64,000 nt of DNA from Planctomycetota bacterium. Lineage in GTDB: Bacteria; Planctomycetota; Phycisphaerae; Phycisphaerales; UBA1924. Where the stretch lies: the NCBI GenBank assembly GCA_018242605.1, contig JAFEBP010000014.1, positions 62,001 to 126,000 on the forward strand, in the 5' to 3' direction. Numbering within the stretch: position 1 is the stretch's first letter; every line of letters begins with the position of its first letter. The position numbers were made by a program, and so were the translations under genes. Below the pieces are notes generated by a model that ran no database searches, was not told the origin of the DNA, and saw only the letters and a program-made list of their open reading frames with translations. Below are positions 9,497 through 17,997 of the stretch, in pieces.

Positions 9497-10231
9497 ATGA
9501 CGACCGAAATCGAACTCAACATCCCCCCGCAGCCCGACGACGTGTCGTGCGGCCCTACCTGCCTCTACGCGCTCTACCGCCACTTCGGCGACAAGAAGAT
9601 CTCGCTCAGCCGCGTGCGGTCGGAGGTGCAGCGCCTGGACAACGGCGGGACGCTGCTGGAGATCCTGGCGTGCCACGCGCTCAAGCGGGGGTACTCCGCG
9701 ACGATCTGCACGTTCCACATCCAGATGTACGACCCCACCTGGTTCGCGGCCGACGGCGCGGCCCACACGCCCTCGGATCTGTCGGAGCGGCTGGAGCAGC
9801 AGGCGTCGGCCAAGCGCGGCAACCCGCGGCTCAAGATGGCCACGAAGGCGTGCCGCGAGTTCCTGCGGCTGGGCGGGGAACTGAAGATGATCGATCTGAC
9901 GGCGTCGTTGATCTCCGGCTATCTCCGAGAGGGGTTGCCGATCATCACCGGGCTGTCGTCCACGTTCCTGTACCGGCACCGGCGCGAGTTCGGGCCCAAG
10001 AACCTCGAGGACGACATCCACGGCGAGCCGCAGGGACATTTCGTGATGCTGATCGGCTACGACAGCCACAAGCGAGAGGTGCTGGTGGCCGACCCGCTTG
10101 ATCCCAACCCGCCGTTTCATACGGCCAAGTACCGTCTGCCCATCGACCGCCTGCTCAACGCGATCCTGCTCGGCGTGCTGACGCACGATGCGAACCTGCT
10201 CGTGGTGCGGCCGGCGCCGAAACGCAGATGA
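9497..10231 (+). CDS. C39-like papain-fold cysteine peptidase
   Basis: This 244-residue protein resembles the C39-like peptidase superfamily. The probable catalytic Cys18 is in DDVSCGPTCLYAL, His181 in GHFVMLIGYD, and Asp199 in LVADPLD. It has no transporter domain and no signal peptide, so it is probably cytosolic. The next gene encodes an RLAN-RimK ATP-grasp ligase. As I recall it, comparative genomics links RimK-type ligases of this kind with papain-like peptidases, so the pair may make and trim an amino-acid or peptide modification. That role is inference. The gap to the ligase is 160 bases. Confidence 0.8.
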   Translation: MTTEIELNIPPQPDDVSCGPTCLYALYRHFGDKKISLSRVRSEVQRLDNGGTLLEILACHALKRGYSATICTFHIQMYDPTWFAADGAAHTPSDLSERLEQQASAKRGNPRLKMATKACREFLRLGGELKMIDLTASLISGYLREGLPIITGLSSTFLYRHRREFGPKNLEDDIHGEPQGHFVMLIGYDSHKREVLVADPLDPNPPFHTAKYRLPIDRLLNAILLGVLTHDANLLVVRPAPKRR

Positions 10232-10391
10232 CATGTGCGAGGCGTCGGGCCCCGCCGCCGTAGAGGATGGCCGGACCGGACGTGTTTGAGAAGTTGAACG
10301 CACGACTTTCGGAAACTCACAGGTTCACGCGACGGCCGCCGATCGCATCCCGCCTCTCCGCCCGCCCCACACTTCACCCACACCACCCCTC

Positions 10392-11852
10392 ATGCCAGCG
10401 ATCCTCCTCGTCATCGACAACCCCAAGGACTGGCCCCTCAACATCGAGGGCGTGGACGTCATCTCCTCGCGCAAGTACCTGACCGATCCGGCGTACTCGC
10501 TCACGCGCGGGGCCAAGGTGTTCAACCTCTGCCGGTCGTACCGCTACCAGAACCTGGGGTACTACGTGAGCCTGCTGGCGCAGGCCCGCGGGCACAAGGT
10601 GCTGCCGGACATCTCCACCATCCAGGACATGAAGTTCACGGAGATCGTCCGTGGGGCCGGCGAGGAGATGGAGGAACTGATCCAGAGCGTGCTGGAGAAG
10701 GAACCGCACGGCGAACCCTTCGTGCTCAGCGTGTACTTCGGGCAGAACGTCGAGAGCCAGTACAACCGCCTGGCTTTGGCGCTCTTCAACGCCTTCCCCG
10801 CGCCGTTCCTGCGGGCCCAGTTCCGCCACGACGGAGACAAGTGGCTGCTGGAGAGCGTCAAGACCATCGCGGCGAGCGAGATCCCGCAGGATCACTTCCT
10901 GGATGTGCTCAACTTCGCGACGCACTACTTCGTGCGGCCCCACAAGGCCCCGCGCCGGCAGGAGGCCCGCTACACGATGGGCATTCTGCACGACAAGGAG
11001 GAGTCAAAGACTCCCAGCAACGAGAAGGCGATCAAGAAGTTCATCAAGGCCGCGGACTCGATGGGCATCGAGGCCGAGATCCTCTCCAAGGACGACTACG
11101 GGCGGCTGGCCGAGCTCGACGCGCTGTTCATCCGCGACACGACGAGCGTGAACCACTACACGTTCCGGTTCTCTCGCCGGGCCGCGGCCGAGGGGCTGGT
11201 GGTGATCGACGACCCCGAGAGCATCGTGCGCTGCTCGAACAAGGTGTACCTGGCGGAGCTGCTCAACTGCCAGCGGATCGCCACGCCGCCCACGCTGATC
11301 CTGCACCGCGACAACTGGGAGAGCGGCCCGGCGATCCTGGGACTGCCGCTGGTGCTCAAGCAGCCCGACAGCAGCTTCTCGCTGGGCGTGATCAAGGTGA
11401 AGGACCAGGCCGAGTACGAGCGCGAGATGGAGCGGCTCTTCAAGGTGAGCGACCTGATCATCGGGCAAGCGTTCGTGCCCACGGGCTACGACTGGCGCAT
11501 CGGGGTGCTGGATCGCGAGCCGCTCTTCGCGTGCAAGTACTACATGGCGGAGAACCACTGGCAGATCTACGACAACTCCAAGAAGGGCGACGATGCGCTG
11601 GGCGAGTTCGAGACCTGGCCGATCGACGCGGTGCCCCCGGACGTGCTCAAGTGCGGCATCCGCGTGGCCAACCTCATCGGCGACGGGCTGTACGGCGTGG
11701 ACATCAAGGAAGTGAACGGCAAGGCGTACGTCATCGAGATCAACGACAACCCGAACATCGACGCGGGCGTGGAGGACAAGATCCTGGGGGACGAGATCTA
11801 CCTCCGCGTGATGCGGACCTTCCTCAAGCGGCTGGAGAGCCGCGGGCGGTAG
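10392..11852 (+). CDS. RLAN-domain RimK family ATP-grasp ligase
   Basis: This 486-residue protein probably joins an amino acid to a carboxylate on a peptide or protein using ATP. The first ~185 residues match the RLAN domain found before some RimK ATP-grasp enzymes (VIDNPKDWPLNIEGVDVIS, NLCRSYRYQNLGYYVSLLAQ). The ATP-grasp part follows from about residue 200: PLVLKQPDSSFSLGVIKV gives the nucleotide-binding Lys, FVPTGYDWRIGVLD lies in the core, and AYVIEINDNPNIDAG carries the metal-binding Glu and Asn. It is longer than E. coli RimK (~300 residues) because of the RLAN part. The neighbouring C39-like peptidase is the likely partner. The substrate is unknown. Confidence 0.87.
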   Translation: MPAILLVIDNPKDWPLNIEGVDVISSRKYLTDPAYSLTRGAKVFNLCRSYRYQNLGYYVSLLAQARGHKVLPDISTIQDMKFTEIVRGAGEEMEELIQSVLEKEPHGEPFVLSVYFGQNVESQYNRLALALFNAFPAPFLRAQFRHDGDKWLLESVKTIAASEIPQDHFLDVLNFATHYFVRPHKAPRRQEARYTMGILHDKEESKTPSNEKAIKKFIKAADSMGIEAEILSKDDYGRLAELDALFIRDTTSVNHYTFRFSRRAAAEGLVVIDDPESIVRCSNKVYLAELLNCQRIATPPTLILHRDNWESGPAILGLPLVLKQPDSSFSLGVIKVKDQAEYEREMERLFKVSDLIIGQAFVPTGYDWRIGVLDREPLFACKYYMAENHWQIYDNSKKGDDALGEFETWPIDAVPPDVLKCGIRVANLIGDGLYGVDIKEVNGKAYVIEINDNPNIDAGVEDKILGDEIYLRVMRTFLKRLESRGR

Positions 11853-11858
11853 CAACGG

Positions 11859-12581
11859 ATGAAACGCAGCGTGCGGCCATACTCGCAGGCGGAGCGCGAC
11901 CAGGTGCGGGCGGTGATCGAAGCGGCGCCGATCGTGGGGGGGCGGCACCTGCTCTGGTCGCTCGCGCTGGTGCTGCTCGCCGCGGCGTGCGGGCGGGGCG
12001 CGTTCAGGCTCATCGCTTCGCAGGTCCTGGTGGCCGCGTTGCTGGGGATCATCGCGGCGGTCCTGGCTGGGTTGGCGATCGTCCGCTGCATGGGGTGGGT
12101 GATCGGCCGGGGCGTGGACCGGGAGTTCCGTGCCGCGGCACGCGGGGCGCTCACCGGGGGCGAGGCGGAGGTGATCGAGTTTGAAGCCACGCAGGCGTGG
12201 TCGGCGCCGGAGATCGACGACGATGCTCCGGCGGTGCTGCTCGCGGACGCCGAGGGTTGGCGTCTGTATGTAAACACGCACGACGAGGGAATGCTGGAGG
12301 ATCCGGACCACGTGTGCGGACGATGGGAGATCGTGCGCAGCGTGGTGGGCGGGTTCGTGTTCAGCGTGCAGGAGGGCGGGGCGAAGATCCCGGTGAGCAA
12401 CGCCTCGAACCAGGCGGATGAACTCGCGTTCAAACACGCGTTGGGGGAGGTGATCAGCGACGGCGTCGCGCTGGTGCGGGCGGAGCAGGTGCCGGGTGTG
12501 TGGCCGGGAGCGGCGAGCTCGGCGGGTCCCTCGGAGAAGCCGGCGAAAGACTCCGAACGCGCCAAGGCGGGAGCGGAATAA
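11859..12581 (+). CDS. Two-helix membrane protein, unknown
   Basis: This 240-residue protein has two hydrophobic segments at about 30-48 and 52-78 (LLWSLALVLLAAACG, then VLVAALLGIIAAVLAGLAIV). A soluble region of ~150 residues and a charged, low-complexity C-terminus follow. The start lies seven bases after the ATP-grasp gene's stop, so it is probably in the same transcript. No known family is recognised and no catalytic motif stands out. Confidence 0.6.
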   Translation: MKRSVRPYSQAERDQVRAVIEAAPIVGGRHLLWSLALVLLAAACGRGAFRLIASQVLVAALLGIIAAVLAGLAIVRCMGWVIGRGVDREFRAAARGALTGGEAEVIEFEATQAWSAPEIDDDAPAVLLADAEGWRLYVNTHDEGMLEDPDHVCGRWEIVRSVVGGFVFSVQEGGAKIPVSNASNQADELAFKHALGEVISDGVALVRAEQVPGVWPGAASSAGPSEKPAKDSERAKAGAE

Positions 12582-12704
12582 CCCGATTTCCCAACGCCGC
12601 GGCGGCGGGAACCACGCGGTCGGTCGACGCGTCAGAGTTGGAAGGAAGCGCACGTACACATGGCCCATCGGGCGAGAGCGCCGGTGCGCCAGGGAGCGAA
12701 GCAC

Positions 12705-13067
12705 ATGAACAAGCGAAGTCTGGCGATGATTCTGGGTGTTGCCGCCGCAGCGGTGATCGCGGCGACGCAGTTGGGCGCCGGCCCGGTGCCGATCGATCAA
12801 CTCAGCGCCCGGGTCGGGCGCGACTGCAAGGTGCAGTTGCGGCGCGATCTGCTGGGCGCGGCGAGCAACCTGCCCGTCAGCGTCTTCAGCGACGCGGTGC
12901 AGGGACTGGCGGTGTCGATCATCGGCGAGCTGGCGGCGGTGAACGACTCGTGGATCGTGCTCAAGACCACGCGGCGAGAATCCACCGAGGCGCGGGTCAA
13001 CATCCGCAAGGACGAGATCTGGATCCCCCGCGACGCGGTGCTGCTCGTGCAGTTTGATGCGCAGTGA
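12705..13067 (+). CDS. Small exported or anchored protein
   Basis: This 120-residue protein begins MNKRSLAMILGVAAAAVIAA, a signal peptide or single N-terminal anchor. About 95 polar residues follow without recognised motifs. The start was chosen because the hydrophobic stretch begins there and a purine-rich AGGGAG sequence lies just upstream; an in-frame ATG at 12660 would add 15 basic residues ahead of the signal. It ends 28 bases before the GNAT gene. Function unknown. Confidence 0.6.
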   Translation: MNKRSLAMILGVAAAAVIAATQLGAGPVPIDQLSARVGRDCKVQLRRDLLGAASNLPVSVFSDAVQGLAVSIIGELAAVNDSWIVLKTTRRESTEARVNIRKDEIWIPRDAVLLVQFDAQ

Positions 13068-13095
13068 ACGTGAATACTCGGCACTACCCTCGTGC

Positions 13096-13686
13096 ATGAA
13101 CGTTCAGCCCGTTACGCTGCGCGGCCGGTTGGTGCGTCTGGAGCCGATGCGGCCCCAGCACGCCCATGGCCTCTTCGAGTGCGCGGATGAGTCGTGCTTT
13201 CAGTACCACCTCTACCCGCCCCGTCCGTGGACGCTCGAAGCGTTCCGCGAGAACACGTTTTTCACGCTCTCGATGCCCGGGCGTTTGCCGTTCGTGCTGA
13301 TCGACCAGGCAACCGACCGGGTCATCGGCACCAGTTCGTACATCGACATCCGCCCGGCGCACCGGGGGCTGGAGGTCGGGTTCACGTGGATCGCGACGCC
13401 TTACCGCGGCGGCCCCGCGAACCCCGAGATGAAACTGCTCCTGCTTCGCCACGCCTTCGAGTCGCTGGGGGCGGTGCGGGTGCAACTCAAGTGCGACGTC
13501 CGCAACATCCAGAGCGCCGCCGCGATCCGGAAGCTGGGGGCAACGCTCGAGGGCGTACTGCGCAAACACGTGGTACTGCCCGACGGCTTCATCCGCGACA
13601 GCATGATGTTCTCGATCATCGCGTCGGAGTGGCCGGGGGTGCGGGCGGGTTTGGAGGCGAGGCTGGCGGGCGCGAGCAAGGAGTGA
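13096..13686 (+). CDS. RimJ/RimL-type GNAT acetyltransferase
   Basis: This 196-residue protein has the layout of the RimJ/RimL branch of GNAT acetyltransferases. It starts with TLRGRLVRLEPMRPQHAHGL. The middle strand carries EVGFTWIATPYRGGPANPEMK, in place of the usual Q/RxxGxG/A acetyl-CoA loop. The C-terminal part has the family hallmark VRNIQSAAAIRKLGATLEGVL. These enzymes transfer acetyl groups from acetyl-CoA to N-terminal or other amines; the target here is unknown. ATG 13096 gives a normal family start. Confidence 0.85.
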   Translation: MNVQPVTLRGRLVRLEPMRPQHAHGLFECADESCFQYHLYPPRPWTLEAFRENTFFTLSMPGRLPFVLIDQATDRVIGTSSYIDIRPAHRGLEVGFTWIATPYRGGPANPEMKLLLLRHAFESLGAVRVQLKCDVRNIQSAAAIRKLGATLEGVLRKHVVLPDGFIRDSMMFSIIASEWPGVRAGLEARLAGASKE

Positions 13687-13692
13687 AGAGAC

Positions 13693-14574
13693 TCAGCCCC
13701 CGCCCGGCGGCTTGCCGGTCGAGGCGTCCTGGCCGCGGAAGTGGCGGACCATGTCGCGCATCATGAGCATGCCGCGTTGGCGCTTTTCCGGGGTGGAGCG
13801 GCCGCCGATGTTGCGGTCCATGAAGGTGAAGACGCGGCCGAGTTCCTTGCCGGTGGGGGCGCGGTTGCCGTCGGCCATCTGGGCCTTGTCGCGCTGGGCC
13901 TGCTTGCGGACATCCTCCAGGCGCTTCTCGTCCGGGGTGTCGCGGGGTTCGCCGCCGATGGCTTCCATCATCTTGACGAACGAGAGGAAGGTCTGGTCTA
14001 GGTATTCGCCCTTGGCCTCTTCGGGCACCTTGGCGTAGTCCTTGGCGTACTTGTCCCAGGTGTCCACGGCCAGACGCGCGGCGTTCTCCTCGATCTGGCT
14101 GCGGGCGGAGCCCGCGATTCCCGAGGCGAAGCCCGCCAGCAGCACCGAGTCCGTGCCGTTCATGTTCTTGAGGCGCTGGACGAGTTGCGAGATGAGCTTG
14201 AGGCGTTCTTCCACCGGCAGGTTGTTGAACTCGTCGGTGAGGAGCGTGTAGTTGAAGACGTCGTCGAGCGCGCCGGTGGCGTAATCGGGCTGGGGCACGG
14301 GGCGGAGCGCGAAGTAGAGGCCGGTGCCGGCGGCGAAGGTGAGCACGCCAGCCGCGGCGTAGAGGTGGCGGAGCGTACGGGGGCGCTGCTTGGGGTCCTG
14401 CATCTGCGCCCGCCACCAGGATTTGATCTTCGCGACGCGGGCGGCGGCGAAGGGCGGCAGCGTGAGCGTGAGGCGCTTCCGGGCCTTGGCCGGGCCGATG
14501 GTGGCCGCGCCGGGGACATCATCCATCAGGCTGGGGAGCGGGGGAGCGGAAATTGTCGAGTCGGTCGTGTTCAA
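13693..14574 (-). CDS. Single-pass membrane protein, unknown
   Basis: This 293-residue protein has a cytosolic N-terminal tail (about 70 residues, basic near the membrane), one hydrophobic helix near 72-90 (LYAAAGVLTFAAGTGLYFAL) and a mostly helical, charged extracytoplasmic domain. No known family is recognised. It is convergent with the GNAT gene (six bases between stop codons) and lies just downstream of the pseudopilin on the same strand, so both may share a transcript. Confidence 0.6.
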   Translation of the reverse strand: MNTTDSTISAPPLPSLMDDVPGAATIGPAKARKRLTLTLPPFAAARVAKIKSWWRAQMQDPKQRPRTLRHLYAAAGVLTFAAGTGLYFALRPVPQPDYATGALDDVFNYTLLTDEFNNLPVEERLKLISQLVQRLKNMNGTDSVLLAGFASGIAGSARSQIEENAARLAVDTWDKYAKDYAKVPEEAKGEYLDQTFLSFVKMMEAIGGEPRDTPDEKRLEDVRKQAQRDKAQMADGNRAPTGKELGRVFTFMDRNIGGRSTPEKRQRGMLMMRDMVRHFRGQDASTGKPPGGG

Positions 14575-14604
14575 GCGTGTCGGTTCCCGCGAAAGTTGGG
14601 GCGT

Positions 14605-15342
14605 TCAGCCGCCCAGACCGCCGCCGAAGGTGATGATGTCCTGCAGGAAGAGCCCGTTCTGCTCGGTGGTGGTGAAGGGTACCTTGTCCGCGCGGAAGTC
14701 GCCGTAAAAGAAGCCGTTGCGGTCGAAGAAGGTTTCCTGCTCGTCGTTGGAGAGGTTGTCCGCGTGCTTGGAAATTTCCTTCCAGCGCGGGTGGTGCCAG
14801 TCCTTGTAGTCGTACACCACCACGCCCTTGTTGTTGGCCTTCTCGTACGCCTTGCTCACGCCGAACTGCGGGTTGCGGACGGTGATGAGTTCGGCGGCGA
14901 CCATCGCCTTGCCGGCGACATAGTCGTAGCTCCACCCGATCTGCGCCCAGATGGGGCGAGGATCATCGCTGGAGCCGCCGACATCGGAGGGGCACTTGAA
15001 CGGCTCGGTGACGACCCAGTCCGCGTCGGGCGCGGGCCGGAAGGGCATGGGGGCGTCGATGTACTTGACCATCACGTCCAGAAGCGTGGGGTCGTTCTCG
15101 TTTCCGCCCTCCAGGATCGGCCGCACCTTGGGCAGCAGCAGACCCTTGGACTCGGCGTCCATGTACATCTGCAGACCCTGGCCGATGCCGCGGAGGTTGT
15201 TCATGCACTTGACGCGACGACCGTTCTCGCGGGCGCGGCCAAGGGCGGGCATCAGGATGCTGATCAGCAGGGCCACCACGGAGATGACCACGAGCAGTTC
15301 GATCAGCGTGAAGCCGCGGGGTTGTCCGGGACGGGCCATCAT
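14605..15342 (-). CDS. Type II-like pseudopilin (prepilin N-terminal motif)
   Basis: This 245-residue exported protein has a classic prepilin leader: MMARPGQPRGFTLIELLVVI, with cleavage expected after the Gly before Phe and the conserved Glu five residues later. The hydrophobic helix VVISVVALLISILMPAL follows. Such proteins are processed by a prepilin peptidase and packed into a pseudopilus. Planctomycetes carry large families of these proteins, often without a full secretion cluster nearby, and none is seen here. The start codon is ATG 15342 or the adjoining ATG 15339; a longer frame upstream lacks family resemblance. Confidence 0.87.
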   Translation of the reverse strand: MMARPGQPRGFTLIELLVVISVVALLISILMPALGRARENGRRVKCMNNLRGIGQGLQMYMDAESKGLLLPKVRPILEGGNENDPTLLDVMVKYIDAPMPFRPAPDADWVVTEPFKCPSDVGGSSDDPRPIWAQIGWSYDYVAGKAMVAAELITVRNPQFGVSKAYEKANNKGVVVYDYKDWHHPRWKEISKHADNLSNDEQETFFDRNGFFYGDFRADKVPFTTTEQNGLFLQDIITFGGGLGG

Positions 15343-15839
15343 GGGAGGGTTATCGGCGAGTGGGCCACTATTCTGGCGGTTCCGACCGTGCGTTCTACGC
15401 TGATTTCGCGGGCGCGTTTCATTGGATGCTTCGGCGAGAGATTCTGTGGGCAAGTCAGACGCCGTGCTTCGAAGTGCGATTGACCTCCATTGTGGACATC
15501 AAGATCACGTGATGGGATTCACCCGGGGCATGGCGAGGTCGGAGTTAGAAATCGACGCGCGACCATGATTATTGGACGTTATGCTGCATTCGGGCGGCTC
15601 GCTTCGGCGTTTCAGCGATCCGTTGTCAACAGACATCCGTACAGTTATCGACATCACCATGAGTGTGAGGCCTGTGGAATCGTGGGCGAAACCGCGATCC
15701 CCTGTTCAGCGTACCGACGAATGGCCCTCGCTCCTTGGCCCGATGAAATGTCAGTCTCGTGACGCAACATTCGCAGGCAGCCCCGTTCGCGGCTGTCTCC
15801 TCATCTCTCTGCGCCTCGTTCGCGAAAGCACCTTTGAAT
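15343..15839. other. Divergent intergenic region, no gene seen
   Basis: This ~500-base stretch between the pseudopilin and the subtilase is less GC-rich than its surroundings. It must contain both promoters. Small reading frames cross it but none has a recognisable protein or a good ribosome site. No repeat or RNA structure is evident. Confidence 0.4.
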
Positions 15840-17993
15840 ATGCACCGGAACATCCTCGCCACTATTCTCGCTCTGTGCGGCACCGCGGCCGCGGTTGACA
15901 ACGCGGGCCGCGCCATCGTGAACCCGCGCGAGGGGTGGCTCAACCTGCGCACCGGCGATGTGGATTCGTCGACGCTCGCGAACCTGATCGGCCAGGCGAC
16001 GTTCAAGCCCGGCGTGTACGTGCTGCGCCTGAACGGCCCGATGGATGATCAGCGCGGGGCGGCGCTGGGAGCCGCGGGTGTGCGGCTCGAGGGATACCTG
16101 CCGACCAACTTCTTCCTGGCCGACCTTTCCGGCACGGCGCCCGGCGCGGTGAAAGCGATGGGTTTCGTGACCGGTGTATACGAATACCAGCGGGCGTGGA
16201 AGGTGGACCAGAATCTGAACCTGGGGGCCAACGCCAGACCGTACCAGACGAACGAACGAATCAACCTCGCCGCGGCGGGGCAGGTGGCGGCGAAGGTGTG
16301 GCTGTTCGAGGGCGAGGTCGACGGCCCCGCGCGGGCGGCGCTCGCGGGCGTGCCGGGCCTGGTGATCCGCGGGAGCGAGACCGTGGGCGGCGCGGTGGGC
16401 CTCACGATCACGGCCCCCGGTGCGTCGATCGCCGCGGTCGCCGATGCGCCCGGCGTGCAGTTCGTCGAGGAGTACCCCGAGTACGCGGCGCGCAGCAACG
16501 CGCTCACGCGTGCGGTGGTGCAGAGCGGGCTGCCCAACGTCACTCCGCTCTACGACCGCGACCTGACGGGCACGGGGATGGTGATCGGCGTGATCGACGG
16601 GTGGATCGCCGCGTCGCACTGCGCGTTCGCGGACGGCTCGGTGCCCATCGGCCCGCTGCACCGCAAACTGCTCGCGTACAACACGACGCAGTCGTACGAC
16701 GCGCACGGCACGCACGTGGCCTGCACCGCCGCGGGAGACGCGGGAACCACCGGGGACCTGCGTGGCGTGGCGTACAACGCCAAGATTGTCTTTAACACGT
16801 GGCCGGACATGACCGAGACGAGCGCGTTCACGAAGTTCAACCTGCACTATTCGCAGGGAGCGACGGTGCACACCAACTCGTGGGGCGTGGACTGGATGGA
16901 CGCGTACGACGGCGCCTGCCGCGCCATCGACGATCTGCAGTTCCGGTTCGACGACAACCTGATCCTGCACGCCGTGAGCAACAGCAGCCTGGTGCACAAC
17001 CCCGAGAACGCGAAGAACTCGCTGGCGGTGGCGGCGAGCAACAACTACCCCTCGTACGACTCGATGTGCTACGGCGGCGCGGGCCCCACGATCGACGGTC
17101 GCCGCAAGCCCGAGGTGACGGCCCCGGGCTGCTCGATCACCTCGGCGGGCGGCAACGGGGGGTGCAACGTCAGCATCATGAGCGGCACGTCGATGGCGAC
17201 GCCGGCAACGGCGGGCGTTGCGCTGCTGATGCGGCAGTACTACACCCGCGGCTTCTATCCCGGCGGCGCGATGAACGGCGCGGACGCGTTCAACCCCAGC
17301 GGCGCGCTCGTCAAGGCGACGGTGATCGACTCCGCCCAGGACATGTCAGGCGATCCCGGGTACCCGGGATCGCGCGAGGGGTGGGGGCGCGTGCTCGCCG
17401 ACGCGGCGTTGTACTTCTCCGGCGACGCCCGCAAGTTGCGAGTGGCGGACGTGCGCAACGGCACCACTCAGGCGCTCACCACCGGCGGCTTCTGCGAATC
17501 GACCATCAGCGTGGACAGCGCGGCGATGCCGCTGCGTGTCACCTTGGTGTGGCACGACGCTCCCGCGGCGGTCAATGCTTCGTTCGCGCCGGTGAACAAC
17601 CTTGATCTGGTGGTCACCTCACCTACGGGCGAGGTGTACCGGGGCAACAACTTCTCCGGCGGATTCTCCGCCGCGGGAGGAACGGCCGACATCCGCAACA
17701 ACACCGAGCAGGTCCACATCGCCGCGCCCACGCCGGGGCTGTGGCAGGTGCGGGTGGTGGCGACGGCCGTCAACCAGGGCCGCCAGGGCTTCGCGCTGGT
17801 GATGACCGGGGCGATCTCCGACCCGCCGTGCGTGGCCGACTTCAACGGCGACGGCGGCGTGGACGGGGCCGACGTGGAGGCGTTCTTCGCCGTCTGGGGC
17901 GCGGGCGATTCCCGCGCCGACATCGATCTCAACGGCGGCGTCGACGGCGCGGACGTCGCGGCCTTCTTCGACCTCTGGGGCGCGGGCTGCTGA
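15840..17993 (+). CDS. Secreted S8 subtilisin-like protease with C-terminal dockerin
   Basis: This 717-residue protein starts with a short signal-peptide-like segment (MHRNILATILALCGTAAA), then a ~200-residue N-terminal propeptide-like region. The subtilase domain follows with Asp253 in GVIDGWIA, His289 in AHGTHVACTAAGD and Ser451 in SGTSMATPATAGVAL, so the triad is complete. A beta-sandwich-like region (about 535-660) leads to the terminal dockerin-like pair DFNGDGGVDGADVEAFF and DLNGGVDGADVAAFFDLW, ending GAGC. It is predicted to be exported and held through its dockerin. ATG 15840 was chosen because the signal sequence begins there; the frame is open to 15759. Confidence 0.93.
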   Translation: MHRNILATILALCGTAAAVDNAGRAIVNPREGWLNLRTGDVDSSTLANLIGQATFKPGVYVLRLNGPMDDQRGAALGAAGVRLEGYLPTNFFLADLSGTAPGAVKAMGFVTGVYEYQRAWKVDQNLNLGANARPYQTNERINLAAAGQVAAKVWLFEGEVDGPARAALAGVPGLVIRGSETVGGAVGLTITAPGASIAAVADAPGVQFVEEYPEYAARSNALTRAVVQSGLPNVTPLYDRDLTGTGMVIGVIDGWIAASHCAFADGSVPIGPLHRKLLAYNTTQSYDAHGTHVACTAAGDAGTTGDLRGVAYNAKIVFNTWPDMTETSAFTKFNLHYSQGATVHTNSWGVDWMDAYDGACRAIDDLQFRFDDNLILHAVSNSSLVHNPENAKNSLAVAASNNYPSYDSMCYGGAGPTIDGRRKPEVTAPGCSITSAGGNGGCNVSIMSGTSMATPATAGVALLMRQYYTRGFYPGGAMNGADAFNPSGALVKATVIDSAQDMSGDPGYPGSREGWGRVLADAALYFSGDARKLRVADVRNGTTQALTTGGFCESTISVDSAAMPLRVTLVWHDAPAAVNASFAPVNNLDLVVTSPTGEVYRGNNFSGGFSAAGGTADIRNNTEQVHIAAPTPGLWQVRVVATAVNQGRQGFALVMTGAISDPPCVADFNGDGGVDGADVEAFFAVWGAGDSRADIDLNGGVDGADVAAFFDLWGAGC

Positions 17994-17997
17994 GCGG

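Noticed and set aside
11004..13097. Minus-strand frame of about 700 codons
   Set aside because: It runs antisense across three plus-strand genes, one of which is a clear RLAN-RimK ligase, and shows no family resemblance.
15572..15898. Short plus-strand frame upstream of the subtilase
   Set aside because: It overlaps the subtilase signal peptide in another frame and has no recognisable sequence or ribosome site.
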